A stretch of DNA of 64,000 nucleotides from an uncultured Flavobacteriaceae bacterium (GTDB lineage: Bacteria; Bacteroidota; Bacteroidia; Flavobacteriales; Flavobacteriaceae), in contig CAJWAA010000007.1 of assembly GCA_913020295.1 (NCBI GenBank), positions 43,178 to 107,177 of the forward strand, read 5' to 3'. How positions within the stretch are numbered: position 1 is the stretch's first letter; the number at the start of each line of letters is the position of its first letter. Below the pieces are notes generated by a model. It was given only the letters and a program-made list of their open reading frames with translations. It searched no databases and had not been told where the DNA came from. Made by a program: the position numbers and the translations under genes. Below, in pieces: positions 54,941 through 62,546 of the stretch.

Positions 54941-56065
54941 ATGAACACTTCCAACCTTTTAGGTATTTTCATCGCCATCTCTGTTTCGGTGTTTGTCATT
55001 TATATTGCCAAATTTAAAAATAAAATCGTCCAAAAAATCCTACATTGGCTTCCAGCCATATTACTCACTTTTCTTATTCCTGGTATTTTGTCTTTTATAT
55101 TTGATCTGTCTCTGGAAAACATCCCCCTTCACAATTGGAGTAAAGCCTATATCTATCCCATTACAATTTTTTGTATTATGAGTTCCATGTCTTTGGCACA
55201 ACTCAAAATTGTAGGAGTAAAGCCTCTCTTACTTTTTTTAGTAGGTTCCTTTACAATAGCTGTCATTCCTGCCTTTTTATTTTTCCTCTACCTTATGGGA
55301 AGTGAGCAAATGTTAGAATTGTGGAGAGGAATAATTCCCATAGTGGGGAGTTGGATCGGAGGCAGTTCCAGTATGTTAGTTCTAAAAGAATATGTATCAG
55401 TTAGAGAGGATCTTTTTCTATCTGTTTTACTGTTGGACAATATGATCCAGAATATCGTTATGATTTTCCTTTTTCAAATTATCAGAAGGACCGACCATTT
55501 CAACCAGAAATTTAATATTTCTCAATCTATATCTTTTACTGAAAACAAGACAAATGAGCAACTGACTAATAAAAACCCTTATTGGTCTATACTGATTGCG
55601 GTATTGATTACAGGGACAGTAGTCTGGTTGGAATTTGACTTTATCGTCAACGTAATTATACTCTCTATTTTGGGATTAGTGATTGGGAATATTTTAAAAT
55701 TTTGGTCTTTTGGTATCAACCTTAAAATAGGTTCTGTAGGAATCATTGTTATCATGTCCATACTTGGACTTAAACTCAAGTTCGCCGGTTTTGAGCTCCC
55801 TTGGGTTTTGATTTTATTTATGATCAATTGGATGATCATCAATATTTTGGTCATTGCCTATTTAAATTACAAGCTAAAAATTTCTATGGCCTGGGGTCCT
55901 ATTGCAATGATGGCCAATATTGGGGGGATTTCCACATCCCCTGCCTTAGCCTCTACTTATAATAAAAAACTGATGCCCCACGCAGTGGTTTTAGCCATTG
56001 TGAGCATGGCAACAGGGACCTTTTGGGGTTTTCTGACTACTTTTTTGATCGAATTACAGCTCTAG
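54941..56065 (+). CDS. DUF819 family membrane protein
   Basis: 374 residues with about ten to eleven helices. Characteristic segments: WIGGSSSMLVLKEYVSVREDLFLSVLLLDN, NVIILSILGLVIGN, and MANIGGISTSPALASTYNKKLMPHAVVLAI. DUF819 proteins resemble YjcL-type transporters. The substrate is unknown. The next gene starts 3 bp after the stop. The unusual AT-rich A-tract before the ATG is shared with the rest of the genome. Confidence 0.9.
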   Translation: MNTSNLLGIFIAISVSVFVIYIAKFKNKIVQKILHWLPAILLTFLIPGILSFIFDLSLENIPLHNWSKAYIYPITIFCIMSSMSLAQLKIVGVKPLLLFLVGSFTIAVIPAFLFFLYLMGSEQMLELWRGIIPIVGSWIGGSSSMLVLKEYVSVREDLFLSVLLLDNMIQNIVMIFLFQIIRRTDHFNQKFNISQSISFTENKTNEQLTNKNPYWSILIAVLITGTVVWLEFDFIVNVIILSILGLVIGNILKFWSFGINLKIGSVGIIVIMSILGLKLKFAGFELPWVLILFMINWMIINILVIAYLNYKLKISMAWGPIAMMANIGGISTSPALASTYNKKLMPHAVVLAIVSMATGTFWGFLTTFLIELQL

Positions 56066-56068
56066 TTT

Positions 56069-56311
56069 ATGGACTGTAGCAGCAAAAAAAATCAATATTA
56101 CACTGAAGAAGAGGCCATGGAGGCCCTAGTTCGCTCTCATATTCGGTATAATAATCCTGCTAATAACTATTACTTATGTTCTGAATGTATACAGTTTCAT
56201 CTCACATCACGAGAGCCAATGCACCCAATGCTCAAACGTACCGAAATAATCGAACGCATAAGAAAAGAACAGCAGTCACAAGACTGGTCACAACGTTTGA
56301 GAAGAAAATAA
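56069..56311 (+). CDS. Small Cys-containing hypothetical protein
   Basis: 80 residues, hydrophilic, with NNYYLCSECIQFHLTSREPMHPML, which holds a CxxC plus His and may bind zinc. Preceded by the DUF819 gene after 3 bp. The C-terminal tail is basic (RIRKEQQSQDWSQRLRRK) and could bind nucleic acid. Family unknown. Confidence 0.6.
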   Translation: MDCSSKKNQYYTEEEAMEALVRSHIRYNNPANNYYLCSECIQFHLTSREPMHPMLKRTEIIERIRKEQQSQDWSQRLRRK

Positions 56312-56372
56312 ACTGATTAGGCTAATCCAACATAGTATAAAAAATCAGAATTTTCATTTACAGAACATGAAT

Positions 56373-56560
56373 TTATTTTCTGCTTTTTAGACAATCCCTA
56401 ATCCAAATGTATAATGGTATTAAAAGAAAAACCAAGCCAATATAAATTATAACCTCTGAAGGGATAGAAGTTATTCTTCAATTTTATCAGACGCTGATGA
56501 AACCAACAATGCTAACATTGTAAATATAATTGGAAGGTCTCTAGATTGCCGCTTACTCAT
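56373..56560 (-). pseudogene. Possible broken two-helix membrane protein
   Basis: Frame from ATG 56560 reads MSKRQSRDLPIIFTMLALLV then SSASDKIEE and a stop (29 codons). A neighbouring frame continues with SEVIIYIGLVFLLIPLYIWI then RDCLKSRK and a stop at 56373. Together they would make one membrane protein with a frameshift. Nothing else supports it, and chance is possible. The rest of the gap 56312-56664 shows no feature. Confidence 0.22.
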
Positions 56561-56664
56561 ATTTATTAAATATAAAAATTATTGAAAAATAATATGAGTA
56601 CCCAACAAAATAACCTTAATATCTCTATTTCAAGCGTTACTATCTTTTGATGGTAGAATTAAGA

Positions 56665-57306
56665 TTAATTAATGGATTTAAAAGTTGTAATTTTTTCCTT
56701 TTGTTTCTTTTTAATTTGGTCAATCATAAATTCTGCAAGAATATTGACTGGCAACGGTTTTTGAGATTTTAGTATACCAAAATAATTCAACCACCTAAAA
56801 ATTTTAATTCCAATTTTTTCACCTGTCCTTATTAGTTCTTGTTGTCTAATTAAAGTTGGAGGCTGGAATATCTGAATTGTCTTAAAAGGAAATCTTTTGA
56901 TGGCCATTTCAAGTTCACCTTTTATTTTTGGATAGAAAAAAGGAGATTTTTCGTTAGCTCCGATAGATGAAACAATTGAATAATCTGAAACTCCATTGTC
57001 TGACGCTATTTTAGCAAATTCATATTGATAGGTATAGTCTACCAGATATTGTTTATCCTTACTTCCTGCAACACGAAGTGTAGTTCCAAGACAAGAGAAA
57101 AGAACATCTCCTTTTATTAAATCCTTGTAATTTTCAATCTTTGAAAAATCAATGACATAAGTTTTAAGTTTATTATGAGTTATGTTTGGGTCTTTTCTTA
57201 CAAATATTGAAACCGAATCAAAACTTTCATCTCCCAATAATTGAGAAACTATCTCTTGTCCAGTAGCACCTGTTGCGCCAATAACCAAGGCACCAAGTTT
57301 TTTCAT
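56665..57306 (-). CDS. NAD(P)-binding oxidoreductase-like protein (atypical SDR, NmrA/HTATIP2-like)
   Basis: 213 residues. The N-terminus LGALVIGATGATGQEIVSQLLGDESFDSVSIFVRK is a dinucleotide fold (GATGATGxxI). The later parts VLFSCLGTT and YSIVSSIGANEKSPFFYPKIKGELEMAIKRFPF have the Rossmann-fold order of atypical SDRs such as HTATIP2. The YxxxK is present as YPKIK. Substrate unknown. Next to the tRNA gene that is the site of the integrative element. Confidence 0.85.
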   Translation of the reverse strand: MKKLGALVIGATGATGQEIVSQLLGDESFDSVSIFVRKDPNITHNKLKTYVIDFSKIENYKDLIKGDVLFSCLGTTLRVAGSKDKQYLVDYTYQYEFAKIASDNGVSDYSIVSSIGANEKSPFFYPKIKGELEMAIKRFPFKTIQIFQPPTLIRQQELIRTGEKIGIKIFRWLNYFGILKSQKPLPVNILAEFMIDQIKKKQKEKITTFKSIN

Positions 57307-57519
57307 TTCCTATAATTCATTTATGTAAATATAAAGATATTCATATAGCAGCTGGAGAGATTACCAGAATCAAACTCCACATCATTTATTGCCAAAATGA
57401 ACAGTTTTTCGTAAAATTAAATGAAAACATTTCTGAAATTTACGAACGATTTTTTGCTAGAATACAGGAATCAAATCCCTTATGTTTTTTACTGTTTACT
57501 TATATTTGTTATACTTAAC

Positions 57520-57596
57520 GGTCCTATAGCTCAGTTGGTTAGAGTAGCTGACTCATAATCAGTTGGTCCCTGGTTCGAGCCCAGGTGGGACCACCA
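57520..57596 (+). tRNA. tRNA with CAU anticodon (Met or Ile2)
   Basis: Acceptor GGTCCTA pairs with TGGGACC; T arm CCTGG-TTCGAGC-CCAGG; anticodon loop CTCATAA gives CAT. 74 nt plus encoded CCA at 57594-57596. CAU can be elongator Met or Ile2 (needs lysidine); the sequence alone does not decide, since many bases are common to both. Its 3' part from 57541 is also found at 63680, marking it as the target of the element. The upstream sequence has a T/A-rich promoter with TATATTTG. Confidence 0.95.
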
Positions 57597-57601
57597 ACAA
57601 A
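57541..57601. repeat. Direct repeat, left end (attL) of integrative element
   Basis: 61 bp identical to 63680-63740. It covers the anticodon arm to the 3' end of the tRNA plus CCA and 5 more bases. The base before and after differs between the two copies, so this is the exact limit. It keeps the tRNA gene intact after integration. Confidence 0.95.
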
Positions 57602-57626
57602 GAAAGAGCGCGAGCTCAATCAGAAC

Positions 57627-57656
57627 AAGCCCTTCGAGTAATCGAGGGGTTTTTCT
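57627..57656 (+). terminator. Rho-independent terminator inside the element, after the tRNA
   Basis: Arms 57627-57637 and 57642-57652 form an 11-bp stem (two G-T pairs) with loop GTAA, followed by a T-run. It ends transcription of the reconstituted tRNA, in place of the host terminator now separated beyond the right end (63741-63780). Confidence 0.85.
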
Positions 57657-57690
57657 TTACAATTAAGTTAGTTTAAAGTTAGTCAATATC

Positions 57691-57707
57691 TTGACACTTA
57701 TTTGACA
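57691..57707. repeat. Possible integrase arm site, left (TTGACA, 11-bp period)
   Basis: TTGACACTTATTTGACA holds two TTGACA units starting 11 bp apart. The same pattern at 63587-63603 matches 16 of 17 bases, in the same orientation. Both lie within 100 bp of the repeats. The 11-bp period equals one DNA turn, as for cooperative protein binding. No experiment supports it. Confidence 0.5.
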
Positions 57708-57838
57708 CTCTTAAATATTAACACCCCCCTTTACGATTACAATACTTCGTTTGTATCCATTCAGAAACCAAAGGCATATTATTTGCATATATGGTGAAAT
57801 TGCGGATTATGTAATTTAGGGTTCGCTAAAAAAGTATG

Positions 57839-58411
57839 CTAACCAGCCAAAATCAACATTACAATAACACCGAAAATAGATGGTATTGCAATTGAAAGGA
57901 TGTATGGTACAAACCAAAAGTATTTGTACCTATTTGCAATAGGTTTCAGCGTAAAGTTTAGAAATAGTAAACTTAAACCAATAACAACCCAGCACGAAGC
58001 AAAAGCTGAAAATCTACCTATCCAATCAGGTACTTTATTGTAGTATTCAAAAGGTAAGCCCAAAAGGTATTTAAATTTTTCTCTTTTATTAGAAAATAAG
58101 TAAGGTGTATATAAAGAACCAAGTGAATAATCTTTATCCACTAATTTAAATGCAATTTCAACAGCTTCTGAATTAACTTTTAAGAGTGAATCAAATTGAG
58201 CCTTTGAACCATTGTAACCATCTTTAGTAAATTCTTTATATGCAATTTTAAATGTCTTTTCAGTTTGTCCAACAGTTGAAGTTTTATAAACTGTTTTTTC
58301 TCCATAAAAGAAATAAATTGGAGTTAACAGCATACCAGAAACAACAAGTACCACAAGTAAGTTGTGAAATTCTTTAGGTGCGTGATTAATGAAGAATACT
58401 TTTTTAAACAT
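57839..58411 (-). CDS. Hypothetical membrane protein of the element
   Basis: 190 residues. A first helix (about 17-36), a 95-residue soluble loop rich in Lys and Tyr, and two C-terminal helices (CWVVIGLSLLFLNFTL; FVPYILSIAIPSIFGVIVMLIL). No family recognised. It sits at the left end of the element, antisense to the cargo genes, and could be a cargo or immunity-like membrane protein (guess). Start ATG 58411. Confidence 0.6.
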   Translation of the reverse strand: MFKKVFFINHAPKEFHNLLVVLVVSGMLLTPIYFFYGEKTVYKTSTVGQTEKTFKIAYKEFTKDGYNGSKAQFDSLLKVNSEAVEIAFKLVDKDYSLGSLYTPYLFSNKREKFKYLLGLPFEYYNKVPDWIGRFSAFASCWVVIGLSLLFLNFTLKPIANRYKYFWFVPYILSIAIPSIFGVIVMLILAG

Positions 58412-58580
58412 TCATCTAAACTAATAAAAGTTTTACACAATATTATTACTTGATAATCAACCTGTTAGATAATAAAAACTCAAATAACAAAAAATTTTAC
58501 TACCCAAATGCATTAACACTTTTAACACAATCTTATTGTATATATGTAACATACTCTAATCTGTCAGGAGGATTAGTTAA

Positions 58581-58890
58581 ATGAAAAGAAAGTGTACCAC
58601 CCACGAGGGGCGAAAGTTGGTTAGTGGGTTAGACGTCGGATAGTAAACTACAGGGTTGAAATAATACTTATAAATAGTGGTTGAGGTTTCTCCGATAGTT
58701 ACAAAAATGGTCTTACTATAAGGTTAGTATGGGTGTAGGGTAAAACTGACGAACTGATTAATCGAAATGTAAGAAGTAATAAAAAAGATGCAGATGGGCT
58801 GTAAGGGGTTTACTATATACTGTTTAGACAACTAAATGATTATACAACAGTAGTTGCCTCGCTTACCCGCTTCGGCAGAGTGGTTTAATA
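58581..58890 (+). ncRNA. Candidate structured RNA/leader upstream of the RHH genes
   Basis: The 58412-58941 gap has no gene of normal size. Within it, nested stems can be drawn: ACCCAC (58599-58604) with GTGGGT (58624-58629); GTCGGA (58635-58640) with TCCGAT (58691-58696), enclosing AACTAC (58646-58651) with GTGGTT (58677-58682); hairpin TACTA (58714-58718)/TAGTA (58725-58729); a long-range stem GGGTAA (58738-58743)/TTACCC (58863-58868). Inside the last, TACTGTT/AACAGTA (58818/58846) competes with CAACTA/TAGTTG (58829/58851). GC content looks higher than around it. No class recognised. It may be a 5' leader, oriT or free RNA. Confidence 0.4.
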
Positions 58891-58941
58891 AAGTGGTGTG
58901 TAAAAAAACAAATAGTATAAAACAAATAAAAAGTAGAAACA

Positions 58942-59118
58942 ATGAAAATGTTAAAAGACAACTTTATAAAGTTTAGAGTATCAGAAGTAGAAAAGCAAAA
59001 GTATAAAACGCTAAGTGATGAATTAGGTCTTACTGTAGCAGGATTTGTTAGGTGGTCTGCTAATACCCAAATAAGAAAGTATAATAATAAAAGCTATGAA
59101 GGAGAAAGTAATAATTGA
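58942..59118 (+). CDS. Ribbon-helix-helix-like small protein 1 (MobC-like N-terminus)
   Basis: 58 residues: MKMLKDNFIKFRVSEVEKQK followed by YKTLSDELGLTVAGFVRWSA. The first strand (FIKFRVS) followed by two helices (VEKQKYKTLSDELG and TVAGFVRWSANT) is the RHH layout of MobC/VirC2 or CopG proteins. It may regulate the operon or act as relaxosome accessory, but no relaxase is seen. Overlaps the next small gene by 23 bp. Too short for many gene callers. Confidence 0.6.
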   Translation: MKMLKDNFIKFRVSEVEKQKYKTLSDELGLTVAGFVRWSANTQIRKYNNKSYEGESNN

Positions 59119-59221
59119 AATAGACAGTAGTGAAAGAAGAAGGTTAATTGATAAAGCACATCACAAGAACTTATCTTTGAACAAATACTTAAAATTATTA
59201 GTTTTAGAGATTCTAAAATAG
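59096..59221 (+). CDS. Ribbon-helix-helix-like small protein 2
   Basis: 41 residues: MKEKVIIEIDSSERRRLIDK then AHHKNLSLNKYLKLLVLEIL. A beta-strand (VIIEIDSS) followed by helices (ERRRLIDKAHHKN, SLNKYLKLLVLEIL) is the Arc/CopG pattern. It starts inside the previous gene, and its TAG (59219-59221) is directly followed by the ATG of the DUF285 gene. Likely DNA-binding and translationally linked on both sides. Confidence 0.5.
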   Translation: MKEKVIIEIDSSERRRLIDKAHHKNLSLNKYLKLLVLEILK

Positions 59222-61006
59222 ATGAAAAAACTACTTCTCTTTTTACTAATATCTGTTGGACTAAACGCACAGTTCAACTACCAAGCTATAGTAAAGGACA
59301 GTAATGGGAATCTTGTGACTAACAATGTTGTAAGTTTTAAATTTTCATTAATGTATCTGTTTGCTGATGCTTCACCTTTTTATATTGAGGAACATTCAGT
59401 TACTACTCCTTCTGATGGTGTGGTTAATTTAACTGTAGGAGGAGGTACAGTTGTAAATGGCACTTTCTCTAATATAGATTGGGCACAGATGGTATTTATG
59501 AAAGAGGAGTTAGATACAGGAAATGGATATCAGGATATGGGGACAAGACAGATTGCAAGTGTTCCTGTAGCAGAGTATGCAAAAAGAGTAGCAGGGCTAA
59601 ATACTATTTCTTCAACTATCAATCTTGATAGTAACATATCTACTTTTAATACAACAGGTGTTGTTTCAGCAACATCATTTAGGGGGAATGCTGACCAAAC
59701 AACTCTTACCTATAGCGGAACGGTTACAAATGTACTTGCTGTTATAAGTGACTTACAACGTCAAATAGCAGAATTAAAACAACTTGTAAATGCAGGAATA
59801 TGTTTACCAAAATTATCACATCAAATTGATAATTACACATTGACAGAAGGTGAACAAGCACAAAACGGCGAAATATATGGTATGATTGATTTTTGTCCAC
59901 AAAATAATAGTGGAACAGCAAGTGTTACAATTACAGGAACTGTTCCGAGTGGATTATCCTTCAATTGGGAAGATACGACGATGGATTATAAACTCGTAGG
60001 AACACCTGCAGTAGGAACAGCAGGAACATATTCTCTTACTGTAGTCGCATTAATTGGTTCTACTACTTTAACAGACGATTTTGTTTTAACGATTACTTCA
60101 TCTTCAACTACATCTACAGGAATATATTTAGCTGATAACGGTGTTACTATTAAGTGTGAGAATGCAGAAGTAGGTTACACTCAAACTCTAAATGGTAAGA
60201 CATATGAGGTTGTAGATAATAATTCTATGGCAGATAAAATGCAACAGTATTGGGATGGAGTTGATATAGACCTTACTTGTCTGTGTACGTCAAAGATTAC
60301 TAACTCTTACACTGATAATACAGGTACTACTTCAACAGTAATTAAAAATTTGGGACAACAATTTAATCAAGATATTGGTTCTTGGGATACCTCAAGTTTT
60401 ACCGATATGAGTTCGATGTTTTATGATGCAAGGTCATTTAATCAAAATATTGGTTCTTGGGATACTTCAAGTGTCATTGATATGAAATATATGTTTACTT
60501 CTGCTGAAACTTTTAACCAAGATATCGGTAATTGGGACACTTCAAGTGTCACTAATATGCAATCGATATTTCTTCGTGCTTTAGCATTTAACCAAGATAT
60601 CGGTAATTGGGACACTTCAAGTGTCATTAATATGAATTGGATGTTTTATAAAGCTGAAACTTTTAACCAAGATATCGGTAATTGGGATGTCTCAAGTGTT
60701 AATGATATGGGTTATATGTTTCGTGACGCTACTAATTTTAACCAAGATATCGGTAATTGGGACACTTCAAGTGTCACTAATATGATTGCTATGTTTCGTG
60801 ACGCTACTAATTTTAACCAAGACATCGGTAATTGGGATGTCTCAAGTGTTAATGATATGAGAAATATGTTTGGTTCTGCTGAAACTTTTAACCAAGACCT
60901 ATCAGTTTGGTGTGTTACCAATATAACTTCTGAACCGGGTGGTTTCTCCTACCAATCTGCTCTATCAAATGAAAACATACCTAATTGGGGAACTTGTCCT
61001 CCATAA
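59222..61006 (+). CDS. Secreted DUF285/BspA-type repeat protein
   Basis: 594 residues. Signal peptide [15 protein letters not shown]-terminal beta-domain as in Bacteroidota surface proteins ([27 protein letters not shown]); a short coiled coil ([19 protein letters not shown], about 178-196); an Ig-like domain of the He_PIG kind ([36 protein letters not shown]); then eight 25-residue repeats from [12 protein letters not shown] with the DUF285 consensus [16 protein letters not shown]. It ends [10 protein letters not shown], the usual C-cap. No T9SS sorting tail is present, so its anchoring is unclear. Cargo of the element. Confidence 0.88.
   Translation: MKKLLLFLLISVGLNAQFNYQAIVKDSNGNLVTNNVVSFKFSLMYLFADASPFYIEEHSVTTPSDGVVNLTVGGGTVVNGTFSNIDWAQMVFMKEELDTGNGYQDMGTRQIASVPVAEYAKRVAGLNTISSTINLDSNISTFNTTGVVSATSFRGNADQTTLTYSGTVTNVLAVISDLQRQIAELKQLVNAGICLPKLSHQIDNYTLTEGEQAQNGEIYGMIDFCPQNNSGTASVTITGTVPSGLSFNWEDTTMDYKLVGTPAVGTAGTYSLTVVALIGSTTLTDDFVLTITSSSTTSTGIYLADNGVTIKCENAEVGYTQTLNGKTYEVVDNNSMADKMQQYWDGVDIDLTCLCTSKITNSYTDNTGTTSTVIKNLGQQFNQDIGSWDTSSFTDMSSMFYDARSFNQNIGSWDTSSVIDMKYMFTSAETFNQDIGNWDTSSVTNMQSIFLRALAFNQDIGNWDTSSVINMNWMFYKAETFNQDIGNWDVSSVNDMGYMFRDATNFNQDIGNWDTSSVTNMIAMFRDATNFNQDIGNWDVSSVNDMRNMFGSAETFNQDLSVWCVTNITSEPGGFSYQSALSNENIPNWGTCPP
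60362..60920 (+). repeat. 75-bp coding repeats with DNA palindromes (PARCEL-like)
   Basis: Eight units start every 75 bp from 60362 to 60887. Three carry the exact palindrome GACACTTCAAGTGTC (60536-60550, 60611-60625, 60761-60775); one is a one-base variant (GATACTTCAAGTGTC, 60461-60475) and two share a degenerate form (GATGTCTCAAGTGTT). The palindrome encodes WDTSSV. In other DUF285 genes such palindromic coding repeats are known as PARCELs and appear to recombine or spread as modules. Confidence 0.85.
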
Positions 61007-61084
61007 CCCCAAATAAAGTATCTTCTTAAACGAATTAAAGTACAAGAATTTATTATCTCATAACAAACAATTTAAATACTTAAA

Positions 61085-61324
61085 ATGATTAAAAAAATTC
61101 TATTAATATTTCTTTTTGTTACGTCTATTTTCTCTTGTGTATCTATAAGGTTTCCTGAGACTATAAAAGTTGATATCACTGTTCCTGAAAATTTAGATAT
61201 TGAAAAAGTTCAAGTAATAATTGATACTTTAAGAGGTGTTAATCTAAAAGGGGAAAATAAAATAGACGGAGTTTTTGAATTTAATCTTAAAAAAGCTGAA
61301 ACAAATAATAACCCAAAAAACTAA
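61085..61324 (+). CDS. Small predicted lipoprotein
   Basis: 79 residues. N-terminal signal IKKILLIFLFVTSIFSC with a lipobox Cys 18. The mature part is mostly beta-strand-like and charged: DITVPENLDIEKVQVIIDTL. No family recognised. It resembles the small lipoproteins that sit beside phage-like genes. Follows the DUF285 gene by 78 bp. Confidence 0.65.
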   Translation: MIKKILLIFLFVTSIFSCVSIRFPETIKVDITVPENLDIEKVQVIIDTLRGVNLKGENKIDGVFEFNLKKAETNNNPKN

Positions 61325-61334
61325 ACCTACACTT

Positions 61335-61556
61335 ATGGGCAGAATAGCAGGAATACCCAACAAACTAACATCAGAAGTAAAAGAGAAACTACAAACATTA
61401 GTAGAAGGTGTTGTAGATACTTTGGATATTACAGAGATGACAATAGACCAAAAACTTAAACTACTTCAAATAACTTCACAGTACATACTACCAAGACTAA
61501 AATCTATCTATACAGAAAAGGTAAAAGATGAAGATTTACCTCTGTTTATTGATTAG
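61335..61556 (+). CDS. Phage-like small helical protein (GRxxGIPNK family)
   Basis: 73 residues from ATG 61335 (MGRIAGIPNKLTSEVKEKLQ). Such proteins begin G-R-x-x-G-x-P-N-K-x-T and are found in Bacteroidota phages and islands, where they are taken as terminase-related or DNA-binding; the function is not proved. The upstream part of the frame from 61275 overlaps the lipoprotein gene and lacks the motif. Strongest phage-like signal in the element. Confidence 0.6.
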   Translation: MGRIAGIPNKLTSEVKEKLQTLVEGVVDTLDITEMTIDQKLKLLQITSQYILPRLKSIYTEKVKDEDLPLFID

Positions 61557-61604
61557 TTATATAATCTTAGATGGGAACTTAGAAAAGAATGAGTGGGTTA
61601 AAGG

Positions 61605-61907
61605 TTATTTTTGCCTTGTTAATGTGTAAACAACACTAAATCTTCCTGCATCTGATGCAACTGAAGTTCCCTTAATATTCCAACCATTATCCAAAAACTT
61701 TTCAAGTGCTTCATCACCTGTCAATCCATCTCTTACCTTGTCCTCACGACCGTCATCAATAACATATGCTGATTCAAGTTTTTTACCCATCAGTTTAAGA
61801 ATTACAACATCATTTTTTTGTTGCTGATTGGTAAAGGCAGTAATAATAGTAACGAAAACGATAACTGCAAAGATTGAAATAGTAATGTCTTTGATATTTT
61901 TCATCAT
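61605..61907 (-). CDS. Hypothetical protein with one N-terminal helix
   Basis: 100 residues (ATG at 61907, or 61904). A membrane helix at about 7-27 (ITISIFAVIVFVTIITAFT), then an extracytoplasmic beta-rich domain (VVILKLMGKKLESAYVIDDGREDKVRDGLTGDEALEKFLDNGWNIKGTS). The pattern resembles small DUF4177-like or signal-anchored proteins. Function unknown. Convergent with the phage-like gene. Confidence 0.55.
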   Translation of the reverse strand: MMKNIKDITISIFAVIVFVTIITAFTNQQQKNDVVILKLMGKKLESAYVIDDGREDKVRDGLTGDEALEKFLDNGWNIKGTSVASDAGRFSVVYTLTRQK

Positions 61908-62104
61908 TTAAATTTTAATTAATAAAACCTAAAGTATAAAAAATGAGATAAGGTGGGAATTAAGGAAGGAAAAATAGGGTTAAATTTCCTTAATCGGTAT
62001 ACTAAATGGTCTACTTAAAAGAAAAGAGGAAGCGTAAACAAATGACTTTTTTGACCAAGTTTGAAAATTACAATTGATTATCTGTGACATATATTATTGA
62101 AACT

Positions 62105-62527
62105 TTAGAGAAAGATAGTATTTGTTTTTGTGTCTTTTTCTATATGCTTTTCAAAAAAAGTTTTAATACATTTCTTTTCTTCTAAAGATGGATGAGTAGA
62201 ATTTTTTACTTGATTATATGGAGGAAGAGATTCAAACCAATCATAAAACTCTTCAGACATTGCATTAATATCATTAGCTTTTACACTACCAAATTCATAA
62301 GCAACAATTTCACCGTTTTTAAGCTCGTATTTTGTATAAGAATAATCATAGTCTGCATCTATGAATTTATTCTTTTCCCAATTTTCAGTATAATTTAGAC
62401 AAATTATATTACCATTATTTAACTCATAAAAAGACCAGTAAAACTTATTTTCCCAATCACTCTCATTATCGGCAGGACCTGTCATAGTACAGCCATAATT
62501 CTTATATCTTACAACTTTTAGTTTCAC
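62105..62527 (-). CDS. Hypothetical soluble protein of the element
   Basis: 140 residues, acidic and aromatic rich (NESDWENKFYWSFYELNNGNII, YDYSYTKYELKNGEIVAYEFG), with a more helical C-terminus. No motif recognised. It starts 19 bp after the stop of the integrase on the same strand and may be co-transcribed with it. Could be an accessory or excisionase-type protein, but the size and acidity argue against a classical excisionase. Confidence 0.55.
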   Translation of the reverse strand: MKLKVVRYKNYGCTMTGPADNESDWENKFYWSFYELNNGNIICLNYTENWEKNKFIDADYDYSYTKYELKNGEIVAYEFGSVKANDINAMSEEFYDWFESLPPYNQVKNSTHPSLEEKKCIKTFFEKHIEKDTKTNTIFL

Positions 62528-62546
62528 ATATACAATTTAGGAATAT

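Noticed and set aside
58412..58941. Group II intron, retron or diversity-generating element
   Set aside because: No reverse transcriptase in the element, no domain V-like hairpin, and no template/variable repeat pair was seen.
60362..60920. CRISPR-like regular repeats
   Set aside because: The 75-bp units are in frame in a DUF285 gene, with no conserved repeat/unique spacer pattern and no cas genes.
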